NCBI GenBank assembly: GCA_031292305.1
Contig: JARLHJ010000022.1
Coordinates: 1-36,682, forward strand
Direction of reading: 5' to 3'
Length of the DNA: 36,682 nt
Source of the DNA: Candidatus Babeliales bacterium
Lineage (GTDB): Bacteria; Babelota; Babeliae; Babelales; JABDEC01
This document shows positions 24,569 to 32,479 of the stretch, in pieces. The translations under genes were made by a program, and so were the position numbers. The first letter of the stretch is position 1. The number at the start of each line of letters is the position of its first letter. The notes under the pieces were generated by a model. The model did not search any database and was not told the DNA's origin. It was given only the letters and a program-made list of their open reading frames with translations.

Positions 24569-25570
24569 ATGTTAAAACTTATTACAGCTTTTATTTTTTT
24601 TATATTGCCATTAAATTTTTCATACTTAGATTATGCCTATCCAATTAGAGCCTTTAAAGCTCAAACTGGCCGTTCTAGATTTGGAGACTGTTTGTCTATT
24701 ATCTACACAACTAAATATCTTTCTTGCAAATACAACTTGCCTGTTTTATTTACAAAATTTAATAATTATGATGAGTTAGAAATTCAAAAGTCTATAGATT
24801 CACAAGAGAATAATTTTATTTATTTTAATAATATTATTAAAATAAATAATGAAACCGAAATTAGGCACTATAATGAAGACACGTTGTTTATTGTAGATGT
24901 TAATTTTTCTTTAAATAAAGAAGAAATGAGCCCGCAAGCAGTCCACGATGCCGATAATGATTTTAAGAAACTAATAAAGTTGACGCGCCCAATCCAACCT
25001 GCATGCCCTAAATTAGACAAGAACATAATTAAAGTTGCCTTACATGTAAGAAAGGGTGGTGGTTATGATTTGCCATTGCTCTCAAAAGATGCACTAGATT
25101 TAGAAAATTATAATCCTGAAAATGTTATAGATGCAGATGAATTGGCAATAGAGCATCAGAAAAAACGCTTTTATTTTTCGGATGTTAGATGGCCATTTAA
25201 ATTTCCACCAGATTCATTTTATTTAAAACAAATACTATATATTTATAAGCTTTTAAATAACAAGCCTCTTCATGTACATATTTTTACCGATGATCCTAAT
25301 CCTAAGTGTATAATGGAAAAATATAAAAAATTTATTAATAATCCCAACATTACCTTTTCTTGCAGACAACAAGACAATGCGCATGACAAGAACGTTGTTG
25401 ATGATTTTTTTGCAATGTCAACATTTGATTGTCTAATTAGGCCCGTGTCATTTTATTCAGAAAATATACAACGAATTGGGAATTTCAAAATAGTAATTTT
25501 TCCTGCGCATGGCATTTGGGTAAAAAATGATATATTAATAATTGATGAGGTTAAAACAATAACAAAGTAG
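24569..25570 (+). CDS. fucosyltransferase-like (GT11-like) protein, exported type
   Basis: A 333-residue protein. After a signal-like segment (about 1-20, LITAFIFFILPLNFSY) comes TGRSRFGDCLSIIYTTKYLS (33-52), in the position of the glycine-rich first motif of alpha-1,2-fucosyltransferases, then VALHVRKGGGYD (156-167), the H-x-R-R/K-G donor-binding motif of the GT11/GT23/GT65 superfamily, HVHIFTDDPNP, and DDFFAMSTFDCLIRPVSFYS, the late motif where GT11 has D-F-x-L-M-S-x-C-x-x-x-I-x-x-x-S. Thus it would use GDP-fucose or a related GDP-6-deoxyhexose, which agrees with the Gmd genes in the window. The upstream ribosome-binding site is weak. The HIT gene follows six bases later, on the same transcript. 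The assignment rests on motifs and is moderate. Confidence 0.6.
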   Translation: MLKLITAFIFFILPLNFSYLDYAYPIRAFKAQTGRSRFGDCLSIIYTTKYLSCKYNLPVLFTKFNNYDELEIQKSIDSQENNFIYFNNIIKINNETEIRHYNEDTLFIVDVNFSLNKEEMSPQAVHDADNDFKKLIKLTRPIQPACPKLDKNIIKVALHVRKGGGYDLPLLSKDALDLENYNPENVIDADELAIEHQKKRFYFSDVRWPFKFPPDSFYLKQILYIYKLLNNKPLHVHIFTDDPNPKCIMEKYKKFINNPNITFSCRQQDNAHDKNVVDDFFAMSTFDCLIRPVSFYSENIQRIGNFKIVIFPAHGIWVKNDILIIDEVKTITK

Positions 25571-25576
25571 GGTGAT

Positions 25577-26101
25577 ATGAAATTTTTATACGTTCCCTGG
25601 AGAAGTAAATACGTTCAACAAAATGGGCCAGATAAAAACCCAAAAGCTACAAAAGATGTTTGTGTATTTTGCTTAAAATTTTCTGAAAATAATGATACAT
25701 CCAATTTCATCTTAGCAAGATTTAAATATAATTTAGTAATACTTAATTTATATCCATACAACACTGGCCATTTAATGATTCTTCCAAATACTCATGTCCA
25801 AAGATTAGATGAACTAAGCACACAAGCAAGGTCCGAATTAATCGAGCTTATAAACCATAGTATCAACATTTTAGAAGAACAATTAAATTGCGAAGGGATT
25901 AATTTTGGAATCAATTTAGGAAAAATTGCGGGTGCTGGCATACCATCACATCTACATACACATATTGTTCCTAGATGGCAGGGAGATACAAACTTTTTAC
26001 CTATTATTGCTGATGTAAAAATAATCTCATTTGATTTAAATAAAATTTACAACGATTTAAAACCCAAATTTGAGGAATTAACAAAATTATTGGATAAATA
26101 G
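25577..26101 (+). CDS. HIT-family nucleotide hydrolase/phosphorylase
   Basis: A 174-residue histidine-triad protein of the Ap4A phosphorylase or FHIT-like branch, which cleaves dinucleoside polyphosphates or nucleotide conjugates. It begins FLYVPWRSKYV, the usual start of this branch (PWR-x-x-Y), followed by the zinc pair Cys29-x2-Cys32, YPYNTGHLMILPNTHV, and the triad His125-x-His127-x-His129 in PSHLHTHIVPRW with the active-site histidine in the middle. No signal peptide: it is a cytosolic protein and a useful contrast to its neighbours. It follows the fucosyltransferase-like gene after six bases and precedes the clostripain-like gene by 36, with a TAGGGTG ribosome-binding site. Relation to the glycan pathway is unclear; it may be housekeeping. 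Confidence 0.9.
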   Translation: MKFLYVPWRSKYVQQNGPDKNPKATKDVCVFCLKFSENNDTSNFILARFKYNLVILNLYPYNTGHLMILPNTHVQRLDELSTQARSELIELINHSINILEEQLNCEGINFGINLGKIAGAGIPSHLHTHIVPRWQGDTNFLPIIADVKIISFDLNKIYNDLKPKFEELTKLLDK

Positions 26102-26137
26102 TAATAGTTGTTTTAGTCTAAAACAAAAAGGGTAAAA

Positions 26138-27289
26138 ATGAAAAAAATATGTCTAGCTTTCTTATTAACTATTCAATTAGTAAGTACCGCTTCTCTTCCA
26201 AAAAAGTCCTGGTTGTTTTATACCCATGTAGATTCTACTAATCTTCATCCCTTTGCATTATATGACATAGATGAAATAAAAAGAAATTATAATAAGGATG
26301 TGAATAGTTTAATTTTTTTTAATGGCTTTAATAGCACCCAAAAAAGATTTAGTAAGAAATTAATTTTACAATCAAATAAAACCTTTAATGAACAAGAATT
26401 AAGTTTTGGCAAAGCAGGTAGTTCGCGCGAAAGTTTACTCGAAGGTTTAAGATGGGCAATATCACAATCTTCTGATGAATTTATTTTTTTAAATTTTTGG
26501 AATTTAAAGAATGGTATTTTGAATCAGACATCAAAATCTCCATCAAAAAATTCTATTTCTGATAAAGACTTACGATATGCTCTTTTTGAAGTTGTTAGAT
26601 CACGCAATGGAAAGAAAATTGATGTTCTTTGTCAAGATGCTTGTCTCATGGCATCTATTGAGAATGTCATTGCAGTAGCTGATCATGTAAAATATTATGT
26701 AGCTTCTCAGCATTATATTGCTGGATATGGATTAGGTTATAAGAAAATTTTGAATTCACTTAATAATATAATACAACCCAAAAGTTTTGCTTTAAAAATT
26801 GTAGATTCTTATAGAGAAAATTACATGCAAGCTAATGCAGAGTACACATTATCTGCAGTGGATACATCAAAAGCAATTAAGCTTGCTGGTATAGTAGATA
26901 AAATTTCTTTAACTCTAAAAAGCATGATAGATGAAGACAGTGATTTAGCTATAGTTGTTAGAGATTCATTAAGTAAAACTCCTCGTTATGGTTTAAACCA
27001 TATTGACTTGAGTTGTTTTTATCAAAATTTAATTAATCATCTAGAAAATTCAGATTTAAATATATTAATTACAACCATTGATGAACTTACTTATAATTTA
27101 AAACTAGCAATTGATTTAATTAATAAATCAGTAATTAACAAAACCTCAAGCGAGTTTCGTGCGAAAAGCATGGGAATATCAATTTATTTTCCCAACAATT
27201 TAATAATCCCTTCTTATTCTGACTTGCATTGGTCTAATTTATACCCAAATTGGTTGAAGTTCTTGTATAAATATCTGGGCTATAAATAG
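26138..27289 (+). CDS. clostripain-like (peptidase C11) protein lacking the catalytic His
   Basis: A 383-residue secreted protein: signal peptide 1-18 (MKKICLAFLLTIQLVSTA), then a caspase-fold domain like clostripain. Seen are WLFYTHVD near the start, the strand EFIFLNFWNLKNGI, where active members have W-N-H-G-x-G, so the catalytic histidine is Leu123, and KIDVLCQDACLMASIENV with the expected nucleophile Cys169 in D-A-C-L-M-A. YYVASQHYIAGYGLGYKKIL corresponds to the conserved S-Q-x-x-x-x-G-x-G-x-x-Y that follows. Late in the protein FRAKSMGISIYFPNN fits the family's G-x-S-I-Y-F-P. Loss of the histidine suggests a pseudoenzyme or a binding protein, unless another residue takes its place. AAGGG lies before the ATG. 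Third gene of the operon starting at 24569. Confidence 0.75.
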   Translation: MKKICLAFLLTIQLVSTASLPKKSWLFYTHVDSTNLHPFALYDIDEIKRNYNKDVNSLIFFNGFNSTQKRFSKKLILQSNKTFNEQELSFGKAGSSRESLLEGLRWAISQSSDEFIFLNFWNLKNGILNQTSKSPSKNSISDKDLRYALFEVVRSRNGKKIDVLCQDACLMASIENVIAVADHVKYYVASQHYIAGYGLGYKKILNSLNNIIQPKSFALKIVDSYRENYMQANAEYTLSAVDTSKAIKLAGIVDKISLTLKSMIDEDSDLAIVVRDSLSKTPRYGLNHIDLSCFYQNLINHLENSDLNILITTIDELTYNLKLAIDLINKSVINKTSSEFRAKSMGISIYFPNNLIIPSYSDLHWSNLYPNWLKFLYKYLGYK

Positions 27290-27315
27290 TTTCTGACGTT
27301 TGATAAAAACATAAA

Positions 27316-27363
27316 AAAGAGTTACCTTTAAGTTTAAAGTAAAAAAACTAAGGGTAACTCTTT
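27316..27363 (+). promoter_or_regulatory. hairpin covering the alaS ribosome-binding site
   Basis: Bases 27316-27330 pair with 27349-27363 in a 15-bp stem with a single G-U pair and an 18-base loop. The right arm contains the Shine-Dalgarno AAGGG (27350-27354) and ends at the base just before the alaS ATG. When folded it would block initiation. It might also act as terminator of the upstream operon, although only three T follow the stem base. In either reading it lies where regulation of alaS would be expected. Confidence 0.55.
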
Positions 27364-29964
27364 ATGAAATCAATAGAAATTCGCAATAAATTTTTTGATT
27401 TTTTCATCAAAAATAAACACGAAAAATGTGCAAGTTCATCTTTAATTCCTGCCCAAGATCCAACTTTGTTGTTTACAAATGCAGGAATGAATCAATTTAA
27501 AGATGTATTATTGGGTTTAGAAAAACGTAGTTACGTACGCGCTGTAACCATTCAAAAATGTATGCGTGCAGGTGGCAAACATAACGACCTAGACAATGTT
27601 GGCTTTACAAAACGCCATCTTACTTTTTTTGAAATGATGGGAAACTTTTCTTTTGGCGATTACTTTAAAAAAGAAGCAATTGCATTTGCTTGGGAATTTA
27701 TAACAAATTATCTTAAACTTGATACAAAATATCTATATGTGACTGTTTTTGAAAAAGATGATGAAGCTTACGATATTTGGAACAAAGAAATAGGTGTTTC
27801 TAAAGAAAAAATTTATAGACTTGGCGCTGCTGATAATTTCTGGCAAATGGGAGAAACTGGACCTTGTGGACCATGTTCAGAAATTTATTATGATCGCGGT
27901 ATTTCATTTGGTTGTGGACAAGAAAGCTGCGCTCCTGGATGTTCTTGTGATAGATTTATGGAATTTTGGAATTTAGTTTTTATGCAATACAATCGCCAAG
28001 CTAATGGCGAATTATTACCTCTTAAACAACAAAGTATTGATACGGGTATGGGATTTGAACGCATTTGTTCAATAATGCAGAATAAGAATTCTGTTTTTGA
28101 GATAGATAGCTTTGAATTAATAATTCATAAAATTGAAGAACTTACTGGTGTTAAATATTCTGAACAAACTGACTTGCTTAAGGCTGCCTTTCATGTAATT
28201 TCTGATCATATTCGTGCTTGCAGTTTTTTAATTGCAGACGGGTGCTCACCATCAAATGAAGGTCGCGGATATGTATTAAGAAAAATAATTAGACGTGCAG
28301 CTTTATTTGAACAAAAATTAACTAACAAATCAATTTTCTCAGAACTTTCACAAACAGTTATTGCAGAAATGGGTGATATTTATCCTGAACTAAAAACTAA
28401 TGAAAAATTAATTAAAAGCGTTTTAGAAAATGAGATAGAAAAGTTTGCGACCAACTTAGTGCGTGGCAAACTAATTCTTGAAAAATATCTACAAGCCAAC
28501 ACAAACAAAACTGTCACTGGCGAGCAAGCATTCAAGCTTTACGACACTTATGGTTTTCCAATAGAAGTTACAAAGTTAATATCAGGCGAACAGGGCTTTG
28601 CTGTAGACGAGCAGGGTTTTGAACAAGAAATGCTTAAGCAACGCGAGCAGTCAGGCAAAAAAACAACTCAAGAGTTTCAAGAAGTAGAACTGCCTGAAAA
28701 CATTACAACTGAATTTATTGGCTATAAAGAACTAGATAACCAATCAGAAATCAGTGCGATAATTTCCGAGAATAAAATCTCTGACAAATTAGCAGCTGGA
28801 TCAACAGGATGGGTAATAACAAAGCAATCACCTTTTTTTGTAGAAACAGGTGGACAGGTAAATGATAAAGGCTGGATAGAGCTCGGTAATAAAAAAACTG
28901 AAATTTTAGATTTAAAAAAAATTAATAATAACACAGCAATTGCTGTAAAAATAAAACCTGAATTTTCATTAAGCGTTGGTGACAAAATAAAGTCTATTGT
29001 AGATAAAAGTACGCGCATTGATACAATGAAAAATCACACAGCAACACACATGCTGCAAGCGTCACTAATTCAAGTACTGGGCAAAACAGTAAAACAATCT
29101 GGTTCAGTAGTTCACCCTGATTATTTAAGATTTGATTTTACATTTCATAGAAATTTAACAGATGAAGAAATAAAACAAGTTGAAGATATTATAAATGCTA
29201 AAACACGTGAAAATATTACTGTAGATGTTTACCAAACAAATTACAAAGATGCACTTGCTAAAGGCGTCATTGCTATATTTGGTGAAAAATATAATCCAGA
29301 AAAAGTTCGCGTTGTTGACCTGCCAGGTTTTTCTGCAGAACTTTGTGGTGGTACACATGTGCATGCAACTGGTGAAATTGGCTGCTTTAAGATAATTGAA
29401 GTTGGTGCTTTATCAGCAGGAAATAGAAGAATACTTGCACTAACTGGACCAAAAGCAATAGAACTTTTCCAACAAGATTTTTCTACAGTCAAGCAATTAA
29501 GCCAAGAGTTTAAAATTAAACCTGATGAAGTTGTTGATACTGTTTTAAAATACAAAGAACAACTAAAAGAGTTGCAAACTACTTTGGCTAAACTAAAGAA
29601 ACAAGGTTGGCAATCCGAAGTAAATAATTGGCTTTCCAAAATAGAAGAAATTAATGGCGCTCCATTCTTATTTCTTAGTTTACAAGATTTTGAAAGCTCT
29701 GACCTTAAAGAAATCTCAAACTCTTTAATTAATAAAAAACCTGGCTTTTATTTTATTATTAGTAATTCTGGTGACGCAAGTTCATTCATAAGCTCAGTAT
29801 CTCCTGAATTTACACCTAAAATCAATCTTAAAGACTTCTCGGTGTGGCTAAAAGATAATTTTGGCTTGCGAGGTGGCGGAAAAGATGTAATCCAAGGTGG
29901 TGGACCTGTGCAAGAGAAATCACTTGAGGTTAAAATTAAAGAATGGATCAAAAAGAATAAATAG
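27364..29964 (+). CDS. alaS: alanyl-tRNA synthetase
   Basis: An 866-residue cytosolic class II synthetase that charges tRNA-Ala. Domain order is complete: catalytic core with FTNAGMNQFKDVLLG (37-51), RAGGKHNDLDNVG and THxT-type FTKRHLTFFEMMGNFSFGDYF (motif 2 region), DTGMGFERI (motif 3); then the tRNA-recognition helices; the editing domain with zinc ligands in NHTATHML and CGGTHVHATGEIG; and the C-Ala domain ending FGLRGGGKDVIQGGG. Length is near the usual 870 residues. A four-cysteine cluster, FGCGQESCAPGCSC (about 182-195), between motifs 2 and 3 looks like a bound metal site found in many bacterial AlaS. No signal peptide. Its ribosome-binding site is buried in a hairpin (27316-27363), suggesting autoregulation. 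Confidence 0.97.
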   Translation: MKSIEIRNKFFDFFIKNKHEKCASSSLIPAQDPTLLFTNAGMNQFKDVLLGLEKRSYVRAVTIQKCMRAGGKHNDLDNVGFTKRHLTFFEMMGNFSFGDYFKKEAIAFAWEFITNYLKLDTKYLYVTVFEKDDEAYDIWNKEIGVSKEKIYRLGAADNFWQMGETGPCGPCSEIYYDRGISFGCGQESCAPGCSCDRFMEFWNLVFMQYNRQANGELLPLKQQSIDTGMGFERICSIMQNKNSVFEIDSFELIIHKIEELTGVKYSEQTDLLKAAFHVISDHIRACSFLIADGCSPSNEGRGYVLRKIIRRAALFEQKLTNKSIFSELSQTVIAEMGDIYPELKTNEKLIKSVLENEIEKFATNLVRGKLILEKYLQANTNKTVTGEQAFKLYDTYGFPIEVTKLISGEQGFAVDEQGFEQEMLKQREQSGKKTTQEFQEVELPENITTEFIGYKELDNQSEISAIISENKISDKLAAGSTGWVITKQSPFFVETGGQVNDKGWIELGNKKTEILDLKKINNNTAIAVKIKPEFSLSVGDKIKSIVDKSTRIDTMKNHTATHMLQASLIQVLGKTVKQSGSVVHPDYLRFDFTFHRNLTDEEIKQVEDIINAKTRENITVDVYQTNYKDALAKGVIAIFGEKYNPEKVRVVDLPGFSAELCGGTHVHATGEIGCFKIIEVGALSAGNRRILALTGPKAIELFQQDFSTVKQLSQEFKIKPDEVVDTVLKYKEQLKELQTTLAKLKKQGWQSEVNNWLSKIEEINGAPFLFLSLQDFESSDLKEISNSLINKKPGFYFIISNSGDASSFISSVSPEFTPKINLKDFSVWLKDNFGLRGGGKDVIQGGGPVQEKSLEVKIKEWIKKNK

Positions 29965-29985
29965 GTAAAATTCCAATAAAAAATC

Positions 29986-30089
29986 GCAAGCCCCACTTTT
30001 TCTGAGTGAGGGCTTCCTCAAGCCTAAGAACAAACCTGTAATTCACTTTAAAATACCAATGTTTTCTATTTGGATTTAGGGGCTTTTGC
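29986..30089 (+). promoter_or_regulatory. region with alternative RNA pairings between alaS and the WD40-like gene
   Basis: Four segments can pair in two exclusive ways: A (29986-29994, GCAAGCCCC), B (30005-30015, AGTGAGGGCTT), C (30020-30024, AAGCC) and D (30079-30089, GGGGCTTTTGC). State 1 joins A to B (10 bp, one bulge) and C to D. State 2 joins A to D (7 bp, a two-base bulge, 2 bp) around the B:C hairpin. No T-run follows any of the stems on the plus strand. It could be a leader switch, a small structured RNA or a chance arrangement. The remainder of the 193-base gap (to 30157) shows nothing else clear. Confidence 0.35.
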
Positions 30090-30157
30090 AAATACCTAAA
30101 TAGTCGCTAAAATTAAATAAATAGGTTTAATTGACTTAGTGATTATTTGGGGGTTAT

Positions 30158-32479
30158 GTGAAATTTATTAAATACTTTATTTTATCTATAGCACTTCTTT
30201 TGCAAGCAAATTTATTTACTGCTGCTCCGGTTCTAAAAAAACCAATTGCAAAGCCAGCTATCAAGGCCCCTGCTAAACCAAAAAAAGCTGCGCCTGTCAA
30301 AGTAAAACCTATAGTTTTAGCAAAACCAACTATAACGCCGGTAGTAAAACCTATAGTTGCTAAGCCTGTTACATTGCCAATAGCCATAGTCGCGCCTGCA
30401 CAACCTGTAGCTCAGGAAGTTAACGTTGCCGCACAACAGTCTGTTATTGATCCGTCAAAAGAATCTGAGAAATTATTTCTAGAATTAATAAAAAAAACAT
30501 ATACAGAAGAAATTGTAAACCCAAACGCTTTAGCAAGTCATTACTTTTCTCCTGATTTAAAAAAATATGCAAACTTATCTATAAGCAGTTACTTAACCAG
30601 CACGACAATAACAATTTTTGATGATAATAAATTTGTACAGATCGATTTAAGCAAAAAACTAACTACCCAATCTTGGATTTCAAGTTGTGCCTGGTCATCT
30701 GATAGCAAATATTTAATATTAAATGCTTGCACTGTTTCAAATAATTACTGTAGCTATGTTTATCAAATTCTTATAATTAATACACTCGACACTACGGATA
30801 TAAAATCACTTCCATCAGATCAAAATTATACCCGAAGCGTTTTGTCACCTGATAATTCTTTATTAGCTATGAATGGTACTTATTATCTAAAAATTTTAGA
30901 CCCCAATAAAAATACTGAATTGTATAATAAAACATTTAATGTTGAATATGTTCTGAATACTGCATGGTCACACAATAGCTGTAGCTTGGCAATATTACTA
31001 AGCAATAATACTATTAAGATCTTAAACAAAGATTTAAAGTCGGGTAAATGGATAGAATCAAAAAAATTAATTGGTTTTAAAGATACACTTTCTTCATGCA
31101 CTTGGTCGCCAGATGGTTCTAAACTTCTTTTAAATACGAATACATACTCTTCTTATGGCTATACATACCAACTAAGCATACATGATCTTAATTCACATGA
31201 AGAATTGACTAAAATTAATATTCCTAGTTATGGACAGACATATTATTGGGTAAAAGATAACTTAATACATAGTAGTAATGGTTCTCAAATAAAAATTCCA
31301 GAATTAAACTCCAATGATTTTATAAAAACACTAGAAGCGCAGCCAACATTACCAAAATATGCAAAACAACTTATTCAAGACGATGCACAGAAGTTTTTCA
31401 ATTTAGTTAATACAAAAAACTTGAATGAAAAAATTAAAGAGTATTTCACCAAATTCTATTTAGAGAGTCTTGAAAAAACAAAGAAAATAAAGTTTACAAT
31501 AAAGTCTTTAATTGAAGTAATAACAGAGAATAATTTTTTAGATGTTATTCCACCAAATACTATAAATGCTTTTATAGAGAAGATAAGTAAATTTAAATTT
31601 GATAACATCAGCCAAACCAAGCAACATTTTTTATGTAACTTATTGATCATTTTTAATTTGTACAAAAAGCATGCTGGGTTAAAAAATAAAGATGTTTCGA
31701 ATTTATTACTAAAAATATATGCAAAAGAAAAAGAAGAATACAAAAAAGGCAACTATGTTTTTTATCATGGCAGATTTAGAACAGGTGGTTTACTTTCTGA
31801 AATTTACAAGAATTTATGGACTGTTACAAAAAAACAAACAGTAAAAGATAATTTTGTTTTCTTTAGATTTAATGAACAAAAAACAGCATATAGCGATAGA
31901 ACAGACTACCTGTTTATGAATCATGCGTTGTTTGGCAATGCGCATGAAACTACAACTGCTTGCACATTAACGCAGTATTTTCTTTCAAACAAAAGTGTAT
32001 ATCAAGGTCAATATACAATTGGGTCACTTTTTAAACAATTTAAGCTAGTCGATTTTTATGAACAAAACAAAGCAGATTTGCAAAAACTTGAAGAGTTATA
32101 CCTTAAAGCAAGTAAGTTTGGAGAAGTTTTATTAATTTCTATACCAAGCAATAAAGTTAATTTAGTAAGAATTGTAAGTCCTGGCGGATATCCAACTTCT
32201 GCAGTTGTAAATGGTGAATACACCAAAAACACTGAAAATATTCTTAATGCAATTAAAACTAACCAGCAAGTCACTAATGCAGATTACTTTGAATGGTCAA
32301 TCCCAGCAACCACGCAATATCTACTTGATCCAATAAATGGCCCTGATGTTTATAGCTTTCAATTGAATGATGAAAAGCTGATGCGTGAATACAATGAACT
32401 AAGTCAGAAGATTTTTGATAAACTAAAAATTCATATTGCAGCAAATAGTACACATAAATCTCTGTGGGGGATTATATGA
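30158..32479 (+). CDS. exported WD40/propeller-like protein with conserved unknown C-terminal domain, copy 1
   Basis: A 773-residue secreted protein, unknown function. It starts with GTG after GGGGG; the ATG two bases earlier is followed at once by TGA. Parts: signal peptide (1-22); a Lys/Pro/Ala-rich linker (about 23-90, repeated AKP and KPI); a beta-propeller-like region (about 130-390) with repeated blade pieces such as SSCAWSSDSKYLILN, TAWSHNSCSLAILL and SSCTWSPDGSKLLLN; a helical part (about 400-525); and a C-terminal domain with YVFYHGRFRTGG (533 on), DNFVFFRF, DYLFMNHALFGNAHE, SPGGYPTSA and EWSIPATTQYLLDP. I do not recognise the last domain; the Y-H-G could recall ADP-ribosyltransferase folds, but this is weak. 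Followed by a paralog with a 4-base ATGA overlap. Confidence 0.8.
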   Translation: MKFIKYFILSIALLLQANLFTAAPVLKKPIAKPAIKAPAKPKKAAPVKVKPIVLAKPTITPVVKPIVAKPVTLPIAIVAPAQPVAQEVNVAAQQSVIDPSKESEKLFLELIKKTYTEEIVNPNALASHYFSPDLKKYANLSISSYLTSTTITIFDDNKFVQIDLSKKLTTQSWISSCAWSSDSKYLILNACTVSNNYCSYVYQILIINTLDTTDIKSLPSDQNYTRSVLSPDNSLLAMNGTYYLKILDPNKNTELYNKTFNVEYVLNTAWSHNSCSLAILLSNNTIKILNKDLKSGKWIESKKLIGFKDTLSSCTWSPDGSKLLLNTNTYSSYGYTYQLSIHDLNSHEELTKINIPSYGQTYYWVKDNLIHSSNGSQIKIPELNSNDFIKTLEAQPTLPKYAKQLIQDDAQKFFNLVNTKNLNEKIKEYFTKFYLESLEKTKKIKFTIKSLIEVITENNFLDVIPPNTINAFIEKISKFKFDNISQTKQHFLCNLLIIFNLYKKHAGLKNKDVSNLLLKIYAKEKEEYKKGNYVFYHGRFRTGGLLSEIYKNLWTVTKKQTVKDNFVFFRFNEQKTAYSDRTDYLFMNHALFGNAHETTTACTLTQYFLSNKSVYQGQYTIGSLFKQFKLVDFYEQNKADLQKLEELYLKASKFGEVLLISIPSNKVNLVRIVSPGGYPTSAVVNGEYTKNTENILNAIKTNQQVTNADYFEWSIPATTQYLLDPINGPDVYSFQLNDEKLMREYNELSQKIFDKLKIHIAANSTHKSLWGII
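32322..32400 (+). repeat. 79-bp exact repeat, copy 1 (3' part of WD40-like gene 1)
   Basis: Bases 32322-32400 are identical to 34466-34544 in the second paralog, including all third codon positions, although flanking parts of the two genes differ often. It encodes the segment from LLDPINGPDVY to REYNEL. Likely gene conversion, or selection on the DNA itself. Confidence 0.9.

Noticed and set aside
26108-26126. Hairpin TTGTTTTA/TAAAACAA between the HIT and clostripain-like genes
   Set aside because: Only AT-rich 8-bp stem without T-run; such repeats are frequent by chance in this DNA.
29241-29639. Antisense open reading frames within alaS
   Set aside because: Shadow frames of a strongly conserved gene, without ribosome-binding sites. 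The same applies to other long frames opposite ugd and the WD40-like genes.
30156-30161. ATG immediately followed by TGA before WD40-like copy 1
   Set aside because: A start-stop of one codon; the in-frame GTG at 30158 gives the protein that matches copy 2. Regulatory use is possible but unsupported.
32464-32475. GTG start for WD40-like copy 2
   Set aside because: It would include the GGGGG ribosome-binding site in the coding part; the ATG at 32476 aligns with copy 1 and overlaps the upstream stop as ATGA.
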